Origin: UTCFX2 sp963827155
Lineage (GTDB): Bacteria; Chloroflexota; Anaerolineae; Anaerolineales; UBA4823
DNA length: 64,000 bases
Direction of reading: 5' to 3'
NCBI GenBank assembly: GCA_963827155.1
Contig: CAWGZV010000002.1
Coordinates: forward strand, 3,596,001 to 3,660,000
Below the pieces are notes generated by a model that was given only the letters and a program-made list of their open reading frames with translations, was not told where the DNA came from and did not search any database. Positions 17,796-25,263 of this stretch are shown one piece after another. Both the position numbers and the translations under genes were made by a program. Each line of letters begins with the position of its first letter. Within the stretch, counting starts at the first letter, position 1.

Positions 17796-18092
17796 TCACG
17801 GCATAGCAAGCTCCAATCCCGAGATCATCCCATCCAGCAAGTTCAGGACCTGCTGGGCCTCATCCCTTTCAATGATTAATGGCGGCAGGATTTGGATGAC
17901 GGATGGGTCGTTGTTGGCGAAAATCGTGAGTATGCCAGATTGAAAACCCGCGGCGGTCATCCAAGGACCGCCGCGTGGGTCCGCAAACTTTAAACCCATC
18001 ATCAGGCCGCGCTCGAACTCCTGGAGCAGCTCACCCTGCACCTGGTAGCCGCGCGGGTTTTGAAAACTGAGCTCGGCTGGGAGCGCGCTCAT
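17796..18092 (-). pseudogene. C-terminal fragment of a class III (PLP) aminotransferase
   Basis: Ninety-eight codons that match only the last quarter of class III aminotransferases such as ornithine/acetylornithine aminotransferase: GLMMGLKFADPRGG, then PSVIQILPPLIIERDEAQQ and a closing helix. The PLP-binding lysine and the whole large domain are absent, so it cannot be an active transaminase. Unusually for a relic, it has its own ATG with AAGGAGATAAGA directly upstream, so it may be translated. Truncated remnant is the best reading; a co-opted small protein is the alternative. Confidence 0.65.
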
Positions 18093-18143
18093 TCTTATCT
18101 CCTTAATCTTGTCGGCTTGCCATTTCCGGTACCGCCGTAAGCT

Positions 18144-19121
18144 TCAGCCAGTTATTTCGGCTGATGCTGCCAGCTTCAGCTTCAAGAAAATCCACGGTGC
18201 GATGAATATCGTCCAAAAGGTGACCGCTCCGTAGCGGATATAGCGCAAAACTAATCCGATGCTGGATTCATCTGCTGCCAGCAGGCCGAAGAGCATATCC
18301 AGACCCACGTAAAGCAGGAGCACCCCAGCAATTCCCAGCAGGTATCGGACGGCGAGCTGCCACCAGGAGCCGCGAGTCTGGAAACATGCATGCGACCGCA
18401 TCAGTGCGTAGCCGGCCGCCGCGCCGAAGAGCGCCCCAGAAAAGGTGAAATATCTCGAAATGCCGCGTGCCTGCAGCGAATACTGGGCCCACTCCGGCGG
18501 GTCAGGAAATGGTGCAACCAGAAAGTTGATGATCCAGCCGATCAGGATCATCAAGATTGAGGCGGCAAATCCTGCTCCGATTTGCCCGCCAAGAGAGAGT
18601 TTTTCAAGCCTGGGGACAGCCCAGCGCTCTCCCCGAACAAAAACCACGATCATGAACAGGCCGATCAGCCAGCCAGCAAGGACATCTGTGGGGAAGTGGA
18701 CAGCCAGGTACATGCGGCTTATTCCGATCATCACCACAACGACAGCCGCCAGAGCCCACAGCCAGTTTTTTTTCAGGCGGTAAGCCAGGTAGCCCCATAC
18801 GGCCAGAGAGACGCTGGCGTGGCTGGAGGGCAAGCCGTAGGACGTCTCCTCTGCTAACAGCTTGACATTGCCAATCCAATATGGTCGAGGCTGGCGGAAA
18901 ATTATTTTGGATAAATCTGTCAGATAATTCGTGCTGATCAGCAGAAGCAGGAGGCGGATGCCGATTGGTGCGTCGACCAACCAGTAGATAATAGGGATCA
19001 GGAGTATGTAAAATTCGACCCGCCCAAGCATACTGAATAACTTCATCAAGCCATCCAAAACGGGGCTCATCGTTTGCAAAGCGACGATGATCAGGATTAA
19101 TAATTCGTAGAATGGATTCAT
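18144..19121 (-). CDS. PAP2-family membrane phosphatase
   Basis: A 325-residue polytopic protein with the three PAP2 signatures: a KIIFRQPRP first motif, PSSHA second motif, and SRMYLAVHFPTD third motif containing the catalytic histidine. The length and the extra C-terminal helices fit lipid phosphatases (undecaprenyl-PP or phosphatidate type) of bacteria rather than the short BacA-like enzymes. It acts at the outer face of the cytoplasmic membrane. Substrate cannot be told from sequence. No tight operon partner. Confidence 0.88.
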   Translation of the reverse strand: MNPFYELLILIIVALQTMSPVLDGLMKLFSMLGRVEFYILLIPIIYWLVDAPIGIRLLLLLISTNYLTDLSKIIFRQPRPYWIGNVKLLAEETSYGLPSSHASVSLAVWGYLAYRLKKNWLWALAAVVVVMIGISRMYLAVHFPTDVLAGWLIGLFMIVVFVRGERWAVPRLEKLSLGGQIGAGFAASILMILIGWIINFLVAPFPDPPEWAQYSLQARGISRYFTFSGALFGAAAGYALMRSHACFQTRGSWWQLAVRYLLGIAGVLLLYVGLDMLFGLLAADESSIGLVLRYIRYGAVTFWTIFIAPWIFLKLKLAASAEITG

Positions 19122-19590
19122 TTGCAGCCTCCCTTATTTAACAATCTTGTGAAAGATGATTTACCGCCTGAACATGGCTTCGACGCTGCTCTGATAGCGA
19201 ACGTTCAGGTAAAGCTTCCGCACAGTGCACTAGTACCACGCTGGGACTATACGCAGAGTCATCTTTTAAAGTCTCCCCAAATAGAACTGTCAAAACCAGA
19301 GCTTTAACTGTCAAAAGACGCCTATTTTTGAAATTAATAATTTCTGAAGAGAAAATCCAGCATTTAGTTTTCTTAATTTCAGCTTGATTTTTCCATCTCC
19401 CCCAATGACCGTGCCTGCGTCCGGACGGCGGAGCGGCGTGTGTGGCTGAAGGTCCCTTTGAAGATATGAAGGCGCTACAAAATCTCGCGGTTAGAGATTT
19501 CCTCGAGAGTTGCATCTCGCAGGATCAGGTAGGTGTACCCCTCGAGCCTTGGCGAAGCAATCTCAAGCTAATTCCGCCCCTTCCATCAGC
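19122..19590. other. Intergenic region without a recognisable gene
   Basis: About 470 bases between the divergent PAP2 gene and the tandem repeats. AT-rich at 19310-19390. No coding pattern or RNA gene recognised on either strand. Confidence 0.5.
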
Positions 19591-19775
19591 CTCTCCCTGT
19601 CATTGCGAACACCGCAGCGGCGAAGCGACTTCCCTTGCTCCGCCGCCTCGTCCATCCAGCCTCTCCCTGTCATTGCGAGGAGCAAAGCGACGAAGCAACC
19701 TCTCTTGCTCTACTGCCTCGTCCATCAGCCTCTCCCTGTCATTGCGAGGAGCAAAGCGACGAAGCAATCTCCCAG
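19591..19775. repeat. Tandem array of ~70-bp units containing the CATTGCGAGG..GCGACGAAGCAA motif
   Basis: The core CTCTCCCTGTCATTGCGAGG recurs at 19591 (variant), 19661 and 19730, giving spacings of 70 and 69 bases; units include GCAAAGCGACGAAGCAA and a CTCTTGCTC tail. A partial motif, GGCGAAGCAATCTCAAG, occurs just before at about 19551. The CATTGCGAGGAGCRAAGCGACGAAGCAATCT motif is a partly self-complementary intergenic repeat seen in many unrelated bacterial genomes. Confidence 0.85.
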
Positions 19776-19873
19776 CGCCTCAGGCCAAAAATGGCTCACC
19801 ATTAAATCCCCTCGTCAATTCGGGTTGCGTCGGGTGGTAAAATGCACCTCAATCAATCATCAGGGATAAAAAA

Positions 19874-20263
19874 ATGGAAAAATTTGACTACACAGTGGAG
19901 ACCACCAAAGGCGTTGACGCAGCCGTGGCTGCTATCGAGACCAAAGCCGCTGAAAAAGGTTTTCGGGTTTTACATGTTCACGATGTGAAGGCAACCCTCG
20001 CCGCCAAAGGCTTTGAGATTGAGCCTCTCAAGATCGTTGAGCTCTGTAATGCCAGATACGCCAGTGAGGTGCTAGCAGCCGATAAGAAAATATCGCTTAT
20101 GCTGCCCTGTCCCATCAGCGTGTATGAAGAACAGGGAATTACCTATATCAGTGCCCTCAAACCGCGCCTGATCGCAGAGTTCTATCCTCACGCTAATATC
20201 GAAGCCGTCGCCTCAGAAGTGGAGCGGGTCATCCTGGAAATCGTGGACGAAGTCATAAGGTAG
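19874..20263 (+). CDS. DUF302-family protein
   Basis: A 129-residue cytoplasmic protein with the DUF302 pattern: an N-terminal strand (YTVETTKGVDAAVAAIE), KGFRVLHVHD, a central EIVELCN-like segment (LKIVELCNARYASEVL), and MLPCPISVYEEQGITYIS with the conserved proline-cysteine-proline. The family is widespread and of unknown function. No neighbour is co-directional. The start is preceded by GGGATAAAAAA, a fair ribosome-binding site. Confidence 0.88.
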   Translation: MEKFDYTVETTKGVDAAVAAIETKAAEKGFRVLHVHDVKATLAAKGFEIEPLKIVELCNARYASEVLAADKKISLMLPCPISVYEEQGITYISALKPRLIAEFYPHANIEAVASEVERVILEIVDEVIR

Positions 20264-20679
20264 CCTTTATGTATATCAAGGCTAAGGCCGACCTGGGAGA
20301 AAATAATCGCATCATGGAGGGGCGCATCACCATTCAGCCCGCATAACTCCAAATTCGAGCCAGGATAGCCATGAAATAAATGTTGGGGCTTGCAATTGCG
20401 GATCCCCATACTCGGAGTATTTCAGCTTCCCGATATTTACCACTTGATTATCTACGGTTTCCCAATTTTTGAGCTCTGTCAGCTTCAGAGGGAATACGAT
20501 TAAGGGCACCTGGACGGTGCTTAGCCGCTCAGCAAGAGCTTTTATTCCTGGCTGCTGCCCATAAGGGGATCAAGCCGGTGGGCTGGAAGAACCATAATCC
20601 TCAGCTGCATCGATATATCAGAGCGATTTCCGGCATGAAGACCCATAAAGACCTTAGAACCTGCGCCGTTCATCGGAAA
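20264..20679. other. Intergenic region, possible degraded minus-strand frame
   Basis: About 415 bases. On the minus strand 20327-20580 reads without stops and with protein-like composition (for example PLKLTELKNWETVDNQVVN) but is preceded by an in-frame TGA and matches no family I know. I treat it as a possible remnant, not a gene. Confidence 0.3.
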
Positions 20680-21120
20680 TCAGCACGGCCAGACGCGGAT
20701 CATCACCACATTCTGAGCAGCTTTCTCCACTTCCTGTGCTCTTGGTTTTCCTTGATCGTCGAAGCTCACACCGTAAAACCTGGCGTCGCTCCGCACAATC
20801 TGCAGATGCTCCAACAGCCCCCTTGCGACGGCTTGCTTATCCACAACCACTTCGGCCGCTCCTTGCACCGACCGTCCCCGAATCTGCAGGCTGACCTTTG
20901 CCTCGCTGCTCAGGTTTTTCCACCAATTGGCATGCGTAAAAATAATCACCTGGTGATCTGTCTGGGAGTAGCTCACCGGGGTCGTATAGGTTTTCCCGCT
21001 TTTTCGCCCTGTGAAGGTGATCAGTAAAATGGATTTACTGACCATTCCGTGCAGCGGTGACCGCAAGACAAACTTCATCGTCTGGTTGACGAACGGAGGG
21101 ATTGTGGGTGTTTCGGACAT
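20680..21120 (-). CDS. Deazaflavin (F420)-dependent nitroreductase-family protein (DUF385-like)
   Basis: The 146-residue protein starts at 21120 (MSETPTIPPF) behind AAAGAGG. It has the split-barrel pattern of F420-dependent Ddn/DUF385 proteins: ILLITFTGRKSGKTYTTPVSYS, then QVIIFTHANWWKNL and the paired VSLQIRGRSVQGAAEVV strands. These proteins bind F420 or flavin and reduce or reside with diverse substrates; the substrate is unknown. A longer start 15 codons upstream is less likely because it lacks a ribosome-binding site. Confidence 0.85.
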   Translation of the reverse strand: MSETPTIPPFVNQTMKFVLRSPLHGMVSKSILLITFTGRKSGKTYTTPVSYSQTDHQVIIFTHANWWKNLSSEAKVSLQIRGRSVQGAAEVVVDKQAVARGLLEHLQIVRSDARFYGVSFDDQGKPRAQEVEKAAQNVVMIRVWPC

Positions 21121-21319
21121 TTCAGCCTCTTTCTTTTTAATTTTTCTGGTCGGTAGCGTGTGCATGATAAGCCTTCCTGTCGAAGGCGTGATTCGCAGCG
21201 GCCTCGATTATCCTGTATTGGTAATCTAGCCGGTCAAAACCAAGTTCATGATCTTCAGGTTCCATACCGCAAGTCCGGATGCCGGTGTCCTGGCGCCCGC
21301 CGGCTGTTCGCGGCTTTCC

Positions 21320-21544
21320 CTAACGGGTAGGCGTTATCAGCTGGTGTTCAGCTCCGCTCGCTGTGCCGTAGCGGTAGGCGGCTGAAGCAACCAGAGCCGC
21401 CAGGAGCATCAAGGCAAACGCCAGGCCTATGGCGGTGTAAGCCTCTGGCGCGAGCAGCAGTGTTAGCATCACGATTGATGCAATGATGAGGAAGCTTCCC
21501 CACACAGTAGTAAGCTTCTTAAGCACCATGGCTGGATCCTTCAA
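21320..21544 (-). CDS. Small two-helix membrane protein
   Basis: Seventy-four residues with two hydrophobic segments, about 13-32 (WGSFLIIASIVMLTLLLAP) and 38-56 (IGLAFALMLLAALVASAAY). No family recognised. It starts 14 bases after the end of the upstream minus-strand membrane protein at 21559-22026, so the two are probably cotranscribed. Confidence 0.65.
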   Translation of the reverse strand: MKDPAMVLKKLTTVWGSFLIIASIVMLTLLLAPEAYTAIGLAFALMLLAALVASAAYRYGTASGAEHQLITPTR

Positions 21545-21558
21545 TTACCTCGTTATGC

Positions 21559-22026
21559 TCAACCAGCCTGTGCGATCGAAGTCAGCAAGAGGATGATCGC
21601 ACCAAGGATCGTATTAAGGTTTACCGCCCACCGGAATTGCTTCAATGCCTCCGGCTTCTCTCTGCTGATTTGTCCCATGAAAGCTCGTTCAGAGTAAATG
21701 GCGAGCCCCAGGAATGCAAGTACCAACACGTGCTTGATCACGATCAGGATGCTCCATGGATTGCCGAAGAAGCTGCCTAGACCCAGGTAATCCTCGTTGA
21801 TCAGCATGAGGTGAGTGCCTGTGACCAGAAAAATGAGCAGCGATCCGCCGAAAAAGGGACGGAGGCGGGCAGAGATCTGCTCAAGAAGCTCGCGCAAGTC
21901 CTCAGCATCCATCTGGCGTGAGAAAATCGGCAGGTAGATCAGGCTTGTGAATACATAGTACCCGATCATTACGATCGTTGCCATCGTGTGGAGCCAGGTA
22001 GAGAGAGCTGGGATTGGGTTGGACAT
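21559..22026 (-). CDS. Four-helix membrane protein, CopD-like
   Basis: A 155-residue protein with four membrane helices. The N-terminal WLHTMATIVMIGYYVF, the VTGTHLMLIN segment and VIKHVLVLAFLGL each place a histidine at a helix end, the pattern of CopD/DUF2269-type proteins that may bind heme or copper. Assignment is by this pattern only. The AAAGAGGCTGAA upstream of its ATG is identical to that of the F420-type gene at 21120, a small shared leader sequence. Confidence 0.6.
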   Translation of the reverse strand: MSNPIPALSTWLHTMATIVMIGYYVFTSLIYLPIFSRQMDAEDLRELLEQISARLRPFFGGSLLIFLVTGTHLMLINEDYLGLGSFFGNPWSILIVIKHVLVLAFLGLAIYSERAFMGQISREKPEALKQFRWAVNLNTILGAIILLLTSIAQAG

Positions 22027-22063
22027 TTCAGCCTCTTTCTGAATTCTTCTGAGGATTCGCAGG

Positions 22064-22243
22064 TCAGGATTTCCCCTGTTCGGCCAGGTGGGCCTGGTAT
22101 GCTTTCCAGCCGGGGCACCAGCCGGTGTGCCACCGCCACAGCCGGGCCGTCAGGGTCTTGGGATTCGCTTCAGCCTTTTTCCTCATCTGGCAGGTTTCGC
22201 AGGCGAAAGTCTTTTCAGTGGATTGAGAATGGTTGCTTTTCAT
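22064..22243 (-). CDS. Small cysteine-containing protein (59 aa)
   Basis: A 59-codon gene with a strong GGGAAGGAG ribosome-binding site before the ATG at 22243. It begins MKSNHSQSTEKTFACETC and contains CETCQMR and, later, RLWRWHTGWCPGWKAY. The CxxC plus a later HTGWCPGWK motif could bind a zinc ion or Fe-S cluster. I do not recognise a named family. It lies upstream of the CopD-like gene on the same strand, 37 bases away, and probably belongs to that unit. Confidence 0.7.
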   Translation of the reverse strand: MKSNHSQSTEKTFACETCQMRKKAEANPKTLTARLWRWHTGWCPGWKAYQAHLAEQGKS

Positions 22244-22306
22244 TTTTTTTCTCCTTCCCGCTCACTCGCGGGTTTGAATGGATGGTGATGGAAATCCGAA
22301 TATCAA

Positions 22307-23188
22307 TTACTCTGTCACCAAGTTAAGAGTCCCCACTCCCATTTTTACGGTTATGTTGAGAGTGGCTCCGCTGCCTGGGTGGGAATAAATGTCTCCATTC
22401 TGTTCCCAGCCACTATCTGCCTTGACATTAGACAATCCGCCCTCAAAGCTCACCCGGGCATTCACGCCCTTTGGAACGATGATTTTCACCGCGCTGACGC
22501 CAGCGTCCACTATCACGTCTGCATCGCGCTGTAAATCGCCGTCGAAGCTCAAGGTGTAGTCGCCCGCGCCGGCATTGAAGTTCATCTGCTCGAAATTCGC
22601 GTTTGCCAGGCCTTTCAATCTCATCGAAGAACCGCCGGTGGAGTAAGTTAAGGCGCTCATTACAACCTGGTTTGGGGACGAGAAGGCACAGGTAACATCA
22701 GAGCCACCCTCCTCAATCACGAGTTTTTCCAGAGCAAGCCCGCCCAGCTCAAAATCGCCGCTGTATGCGCCTGCTTTGATATTCAAGCTCATCGGTAAAT
22801 CGGCGAGCTTCAAATCCCATTCATTCTTGATATCGTCTCGATTCACTGGGATCCCTTCAATCTCCCCACTGCCCGATCTCAAAGTGGCTGATGACCCACT
22901 GGTTTCGACTGTTGGCTCGAGCTCGTCTGTGTTGAAGATGGCAGTCCCTGAGGCAAGCACCCCGCTCGCTCCCGGAGCCAGCTTCAATTCTCCAGCCGCG
23001 AACTCCAGGTTTAGCTCCACTACATCTTCCGGTCCTTCGGGCATGGGGATCTGGATGTCGACTGTCTGGGTTGGCCCGGTCTTGATTTGGGTGATTGGTA
23101 AACCGAAATTGCAGCCTAAAGCCATGCTGACCGGGAGCAGGACGAGAAAGGCAGTAAGCAGGTACTTGGTTTGGTGTCTCTTGTTCAT
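22307..23188 (-). CDS. Surface lipoprotein with beta-helical adhesin-like domain
   Basis: A 293-residue protein. The signal peptide ends in a lipobox-like MALGC, so it is a probable lipoprotein. The body consists of short repeating strands (LNLEFAAGELKLAPGASG, FELGGLALEKLVIEEGGS, ADVIVDAGVSAVKIIVPKG, MGVGTLNLVTE), the pattern of DUF4097/DUF2154-type right-handed beta repeats found in LiaF- and toastrack-like cell-envelope proteins. It is followed by a related cytoplasmic-type protein at 23291, suggesting a common origin. Function unknown; envelope stress sensing is one option. Confidence 0.75.
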   Translation of the reverse strand: MNKRHQTKYLLTAFLVLLPVSMALGCNFGLPITQIKTGPTQTVDIQIPMPEGPEDVVELNLEFAAGELKLAPGASGVLASGTAIFNTDELEPTVETSGSSATLRSGSGEIEGIPVNRDDIKNEWDLKLADLPMSLNIKAGAYSGDFELGGLALEKLVIEEGGSDVTCAFSSPNQVVMSALTYSTGGSSMRLKGLANANFEQMNFNAGAGDYTLSFDGDLQRDADVIVDAGVSAVKIIVPKGVNARVSFEGGLSNVKADSGWEQNGDIYSHPGSGATLNITVKMGVGTLNLVTE

Positions 23189-23290
23189 TCGATTCCTCCA
23201 GTTATAGAAACCTGTTAGCTAGTTGAATTACAAAATCTGCATTTTCCTGGCGGTCTCCCTGCTTAATCGAGGCAGGGGATCGCCCAATCC

Positions 23291-24025
23291 CTACCGGGTT
23301 TCGACGATCACATTGCCTGCGCCGCTCTTGATCGTGATCTCAACTTTGTCGGCTGCCTGCTCGAAATCGGGCGACTGGTACAGGCTGCTGCCGATTTTAC
23401 TGAGCCTCGGATCGATTATCGTTTTTCCCAGCCCGGTGGAAGTTTGAACCCGAGCCGCCGTTCCGTCGGGGATTCGCACGACTACGTTGCCCGCCCCACT
23501 GCTGGCCTCGATGAGACTGCTGCCTGTGATGCCGCGGTTGAGCTCGACGGTGACATTCCCCCCGCCCGTCCTGGCAGAGATGCTCAGGTTCGCGGCGTTT
23601 TCAGGCAGGACCACCTCCACATTGCCACCACCGGTATCGGCCGAGACGTAGGTGACGGTCATACCAATCAGGTTCAGCGTAAGGTTGCCTCCATTGCTTT
23701 GGGCCATTATTTCGGTGCAGACCGTTGGATTGAGGTGGATTTGCCATTCGGTTGCACCGTTGCAGGCCGACCAGGGAAAATGAATCCAGCGTTGTTCGGC
23801 ACGGCTCCCTCGCAGCGAGAGGCTCGCCTGGTCGCTGTTCGATACAAGCGTTCGCCAGGGGGGCTCCTGGTTTTCCAGGTACTGAAGCGTGCCGCTGGCG
23901 AGTGCTTGCTCGCCATTAAGCCGGTCGATCCTCAGGTTGCCATCGCCAGCGTGGATGTCAACCTTGGCACTTGTGATGCCGGTTAGTGGCTCCAAAAATC
24001 TTTCGCTGAGTACTTTCTTCGCCAT
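23291..24025 (-). CDS. DUF4097-type beta-repeat protein
   Basis: A 244-residue protein without a signal peptide. It contains repeated strands with GGGNV/GAGNV turns (SNGGNLTLNLIG, DTGGGNVEVVLPE, RTGGGNVTVELNRG, SSGAGNVVVRIPDG, KSGAGNVIVETR), the regular pattern of DUF4097 putative adhesin domains. The start codon at 24025 lies one base after the stop of the 79-residue gene upstream (24027), with GGAGAAAAATAAG as ribosome-binding site, so the genes are coupled. The lack of export signal is odd for an adhesin-like fold. Confidence 0.8.
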   Translation of the reverse strand: MAKKVLSERFLEPLTGITSAKVDIHAGDGNLRIDRLNGEQALASGTLQYLENQEPPWRTLVSNSDQASLSLRGSRAEQRWIHFPWSACNGATEWQIHLNPTVCTEIMAQSNGGNLTLNLIGMTVTYVSADTGGGNVEVVLPENAANLSISARTGGGNVTVELNRGITGSSLIEASSGAGNVVVRIPDGTAARVQTSTGLGKTIIDPRLSKIGSSLYQSPDFEQAADKVEITIKSGAGNVIVETR

Positions 24026-24026
24026 C

Positions 24027-24266
24027 TTATTTTTCTCCTTTCAAATTGCTGTCCTGCATGGGTAGATCGCTGCAGGTTACTGAGACCAGTTTAAGGTTAA
24101 GATCGCGGATGCGTTCGAGCAGTCCGTGCAGCGCGGCCTGGTCGGGCAGCGAGCCGGAAATCAACGTTTCGTCCGCTTCCAGCTCCGTCACCTTCAAGCC
24201 ACTAAACCAATCCGACCAGCGTGGGTCCAGGCGCCCTTTGATTTTGATTTCGTAGTGTTCCGGCAT
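24027..24266 (-). CDS. Small alpha/beta protein (79 aa)
   Basis: Seventy-nine residues, MPEHYEIKIKGRLDP at the start and a probable strand-strand-helix layout (ETLISGSLPDQAALHGLLERI). The 'GSLPDQAALHGLLERIRDLNL' type of segment is common in small Chloroflexota proteins of unknown role that accompany regulators and signalling genes. It is the upstream partner of the DUF4097 gene and is 12 bases downstream of the flavodoxin-like gene, so the order flavodoxin, small protein, DUF4097, lipoprotein looks like one transcription unit. Confidence 0.75.
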   Translation of the reverse strand: MPEHYEIKIKGRLDPRWSDWFSGLKVTELEADETLISGSLPDQAALHGLLERIRDLNLKLVSVTCSDLPMQDSNLKGEK

Positions 24267-24278
24267 AACTTGTACTCC

Positions 24279-25052
24279 TTAAACAAACATTTTTTGCAGT
24301 GTTGGTGTCATTGCGTCGAAGAGATTACCGGCCGCCTTCTTCAGCAGGCCAAGGTGAGTGGGGTAGAAGTAGTCGGATTCGAACCAGCCTTTTTCCGCAT
24401 AATAGCGGTAATCGATATTCCTTTCGTCCAGCCTCCGGTTTATCAAGGTTCGTCCTATCCTGAAATACATGAGATTGAACAGCTTGGGTGGGGGGTAGGA
24501 CGGCGATGCGAGTTTAGCGTAGAACCGTTTGCTGTGCTCTGCTATTGACCGGTCGATCTTCTGTTGGACCTTCTCCGGTCTCGGATCGAAAGACGTGATG
24601 CAGATCCCCTTCATCGTGTCGAATCCCAGGCCAAAAGCGACAAAATCGAGATATTCGACGATCTTTGTGCCGCCAGCATTCGCCTGAGTCACAATGCTGG
24701 TGAAGGTCTTCCCGAAGTAGCAAGGCCGGTGAATGGCATAACCGAACCGGTCGATAAACGTCTTCATGATCCCAGACAATTGATAGCAGTAGTTGGGGGA
24801 AGCGAAGATGACCCCGTCCGATTCTGTGATCTTCTCCATCATGATGTCTCGGTCGTCCTTCAACGGGCAAAACTCCTTGCCCTTATCGAAGCATACCCGG
24901 CAGCCACGGCAGGTCTTGATCGTATAGTCGCTCAAGGTGACAATCTCGGTCTCCACCTCACCGAGCGCTTGTAGATCATTCAGGTACTGCGCTGCTGCAT
25001 TGTAGGTGTTCCTCTTATGGGCGCTTCCAACAAAAGCGGTTACTTTCTTCAT
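24279..25052 (-). CDS. Flavodoxin-like NAD(P)H-dependent FMN reductase / iron-sulfur flavoprotein
   Basis: A 257-residue protein with the flavodoxin N-terminus (KVTAFVGSAHKRNTYNAA), a cysteine cluster CRGCRVCFDKGKEFCPLKDD, and the FMN-binding SPNYCYQLSGIMKTFIDRF region. The CxxCxxC...C cluster is characteristic of iron-sulfur flavoproteins (NADPH-dependent FMN reductase family). The C-terminal 70 residues are an extra helical tail. Strong ribosome-binding sequence GAAAGGAGTAG. It heads the minus-strand unit running to the lipoprotein at 22307. Electron transfer is the likely chemistry; the partner is unknown. Confidence 0.85.
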   Translation of the reverse strand: MKKVTAFVGSAHKRNTYNAAAQYLNDLQALGEVETEIVTLSDYTIKTCRGCRVCFDKGKEFCPLKDDRDIMMEKITESDGVIFASPNYCYQLSGIMKTFIDRFGYAIHRPCYFGKTFTSIVTQANAGGTKIVEYLDFVAFGLGFDTMKGICITSFDPRPEKVQQKIDRSIAEHSKRFYAKLASPSYPPPKLFNLMYFRIGRTLINRRLDERNIDYRYYAEKGWFESDYFYPTHLGLLKKAAGNLFDAMTPTLQKMFV

Positions 25053-25263
25053 CTTTCTACTCCTTTCAGATTACGCCTTGCTCTGAATACTGTCTTTAGT
25101 TTAGCGCCGCCTGGAAAATCACGCATCTGCCAAAAGGGATATTCGCGGTTTATTTATCAGGTTTAGGAGAATTTGTCGATCTTCGCGTCTATTCGATTGG
25201 ATAATCGGAATCCAATCGTTAGAGAAAGATGGAATTGTTTTTCGGATAAGGTTATTTTAGGAT

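Noticed and set aside
19442..19869. Two open frames of 119-132 codons across the tandem repeats
   Set aside because: They arise from the repeat itself; the translated repeat is low complexity and no protein family matches.
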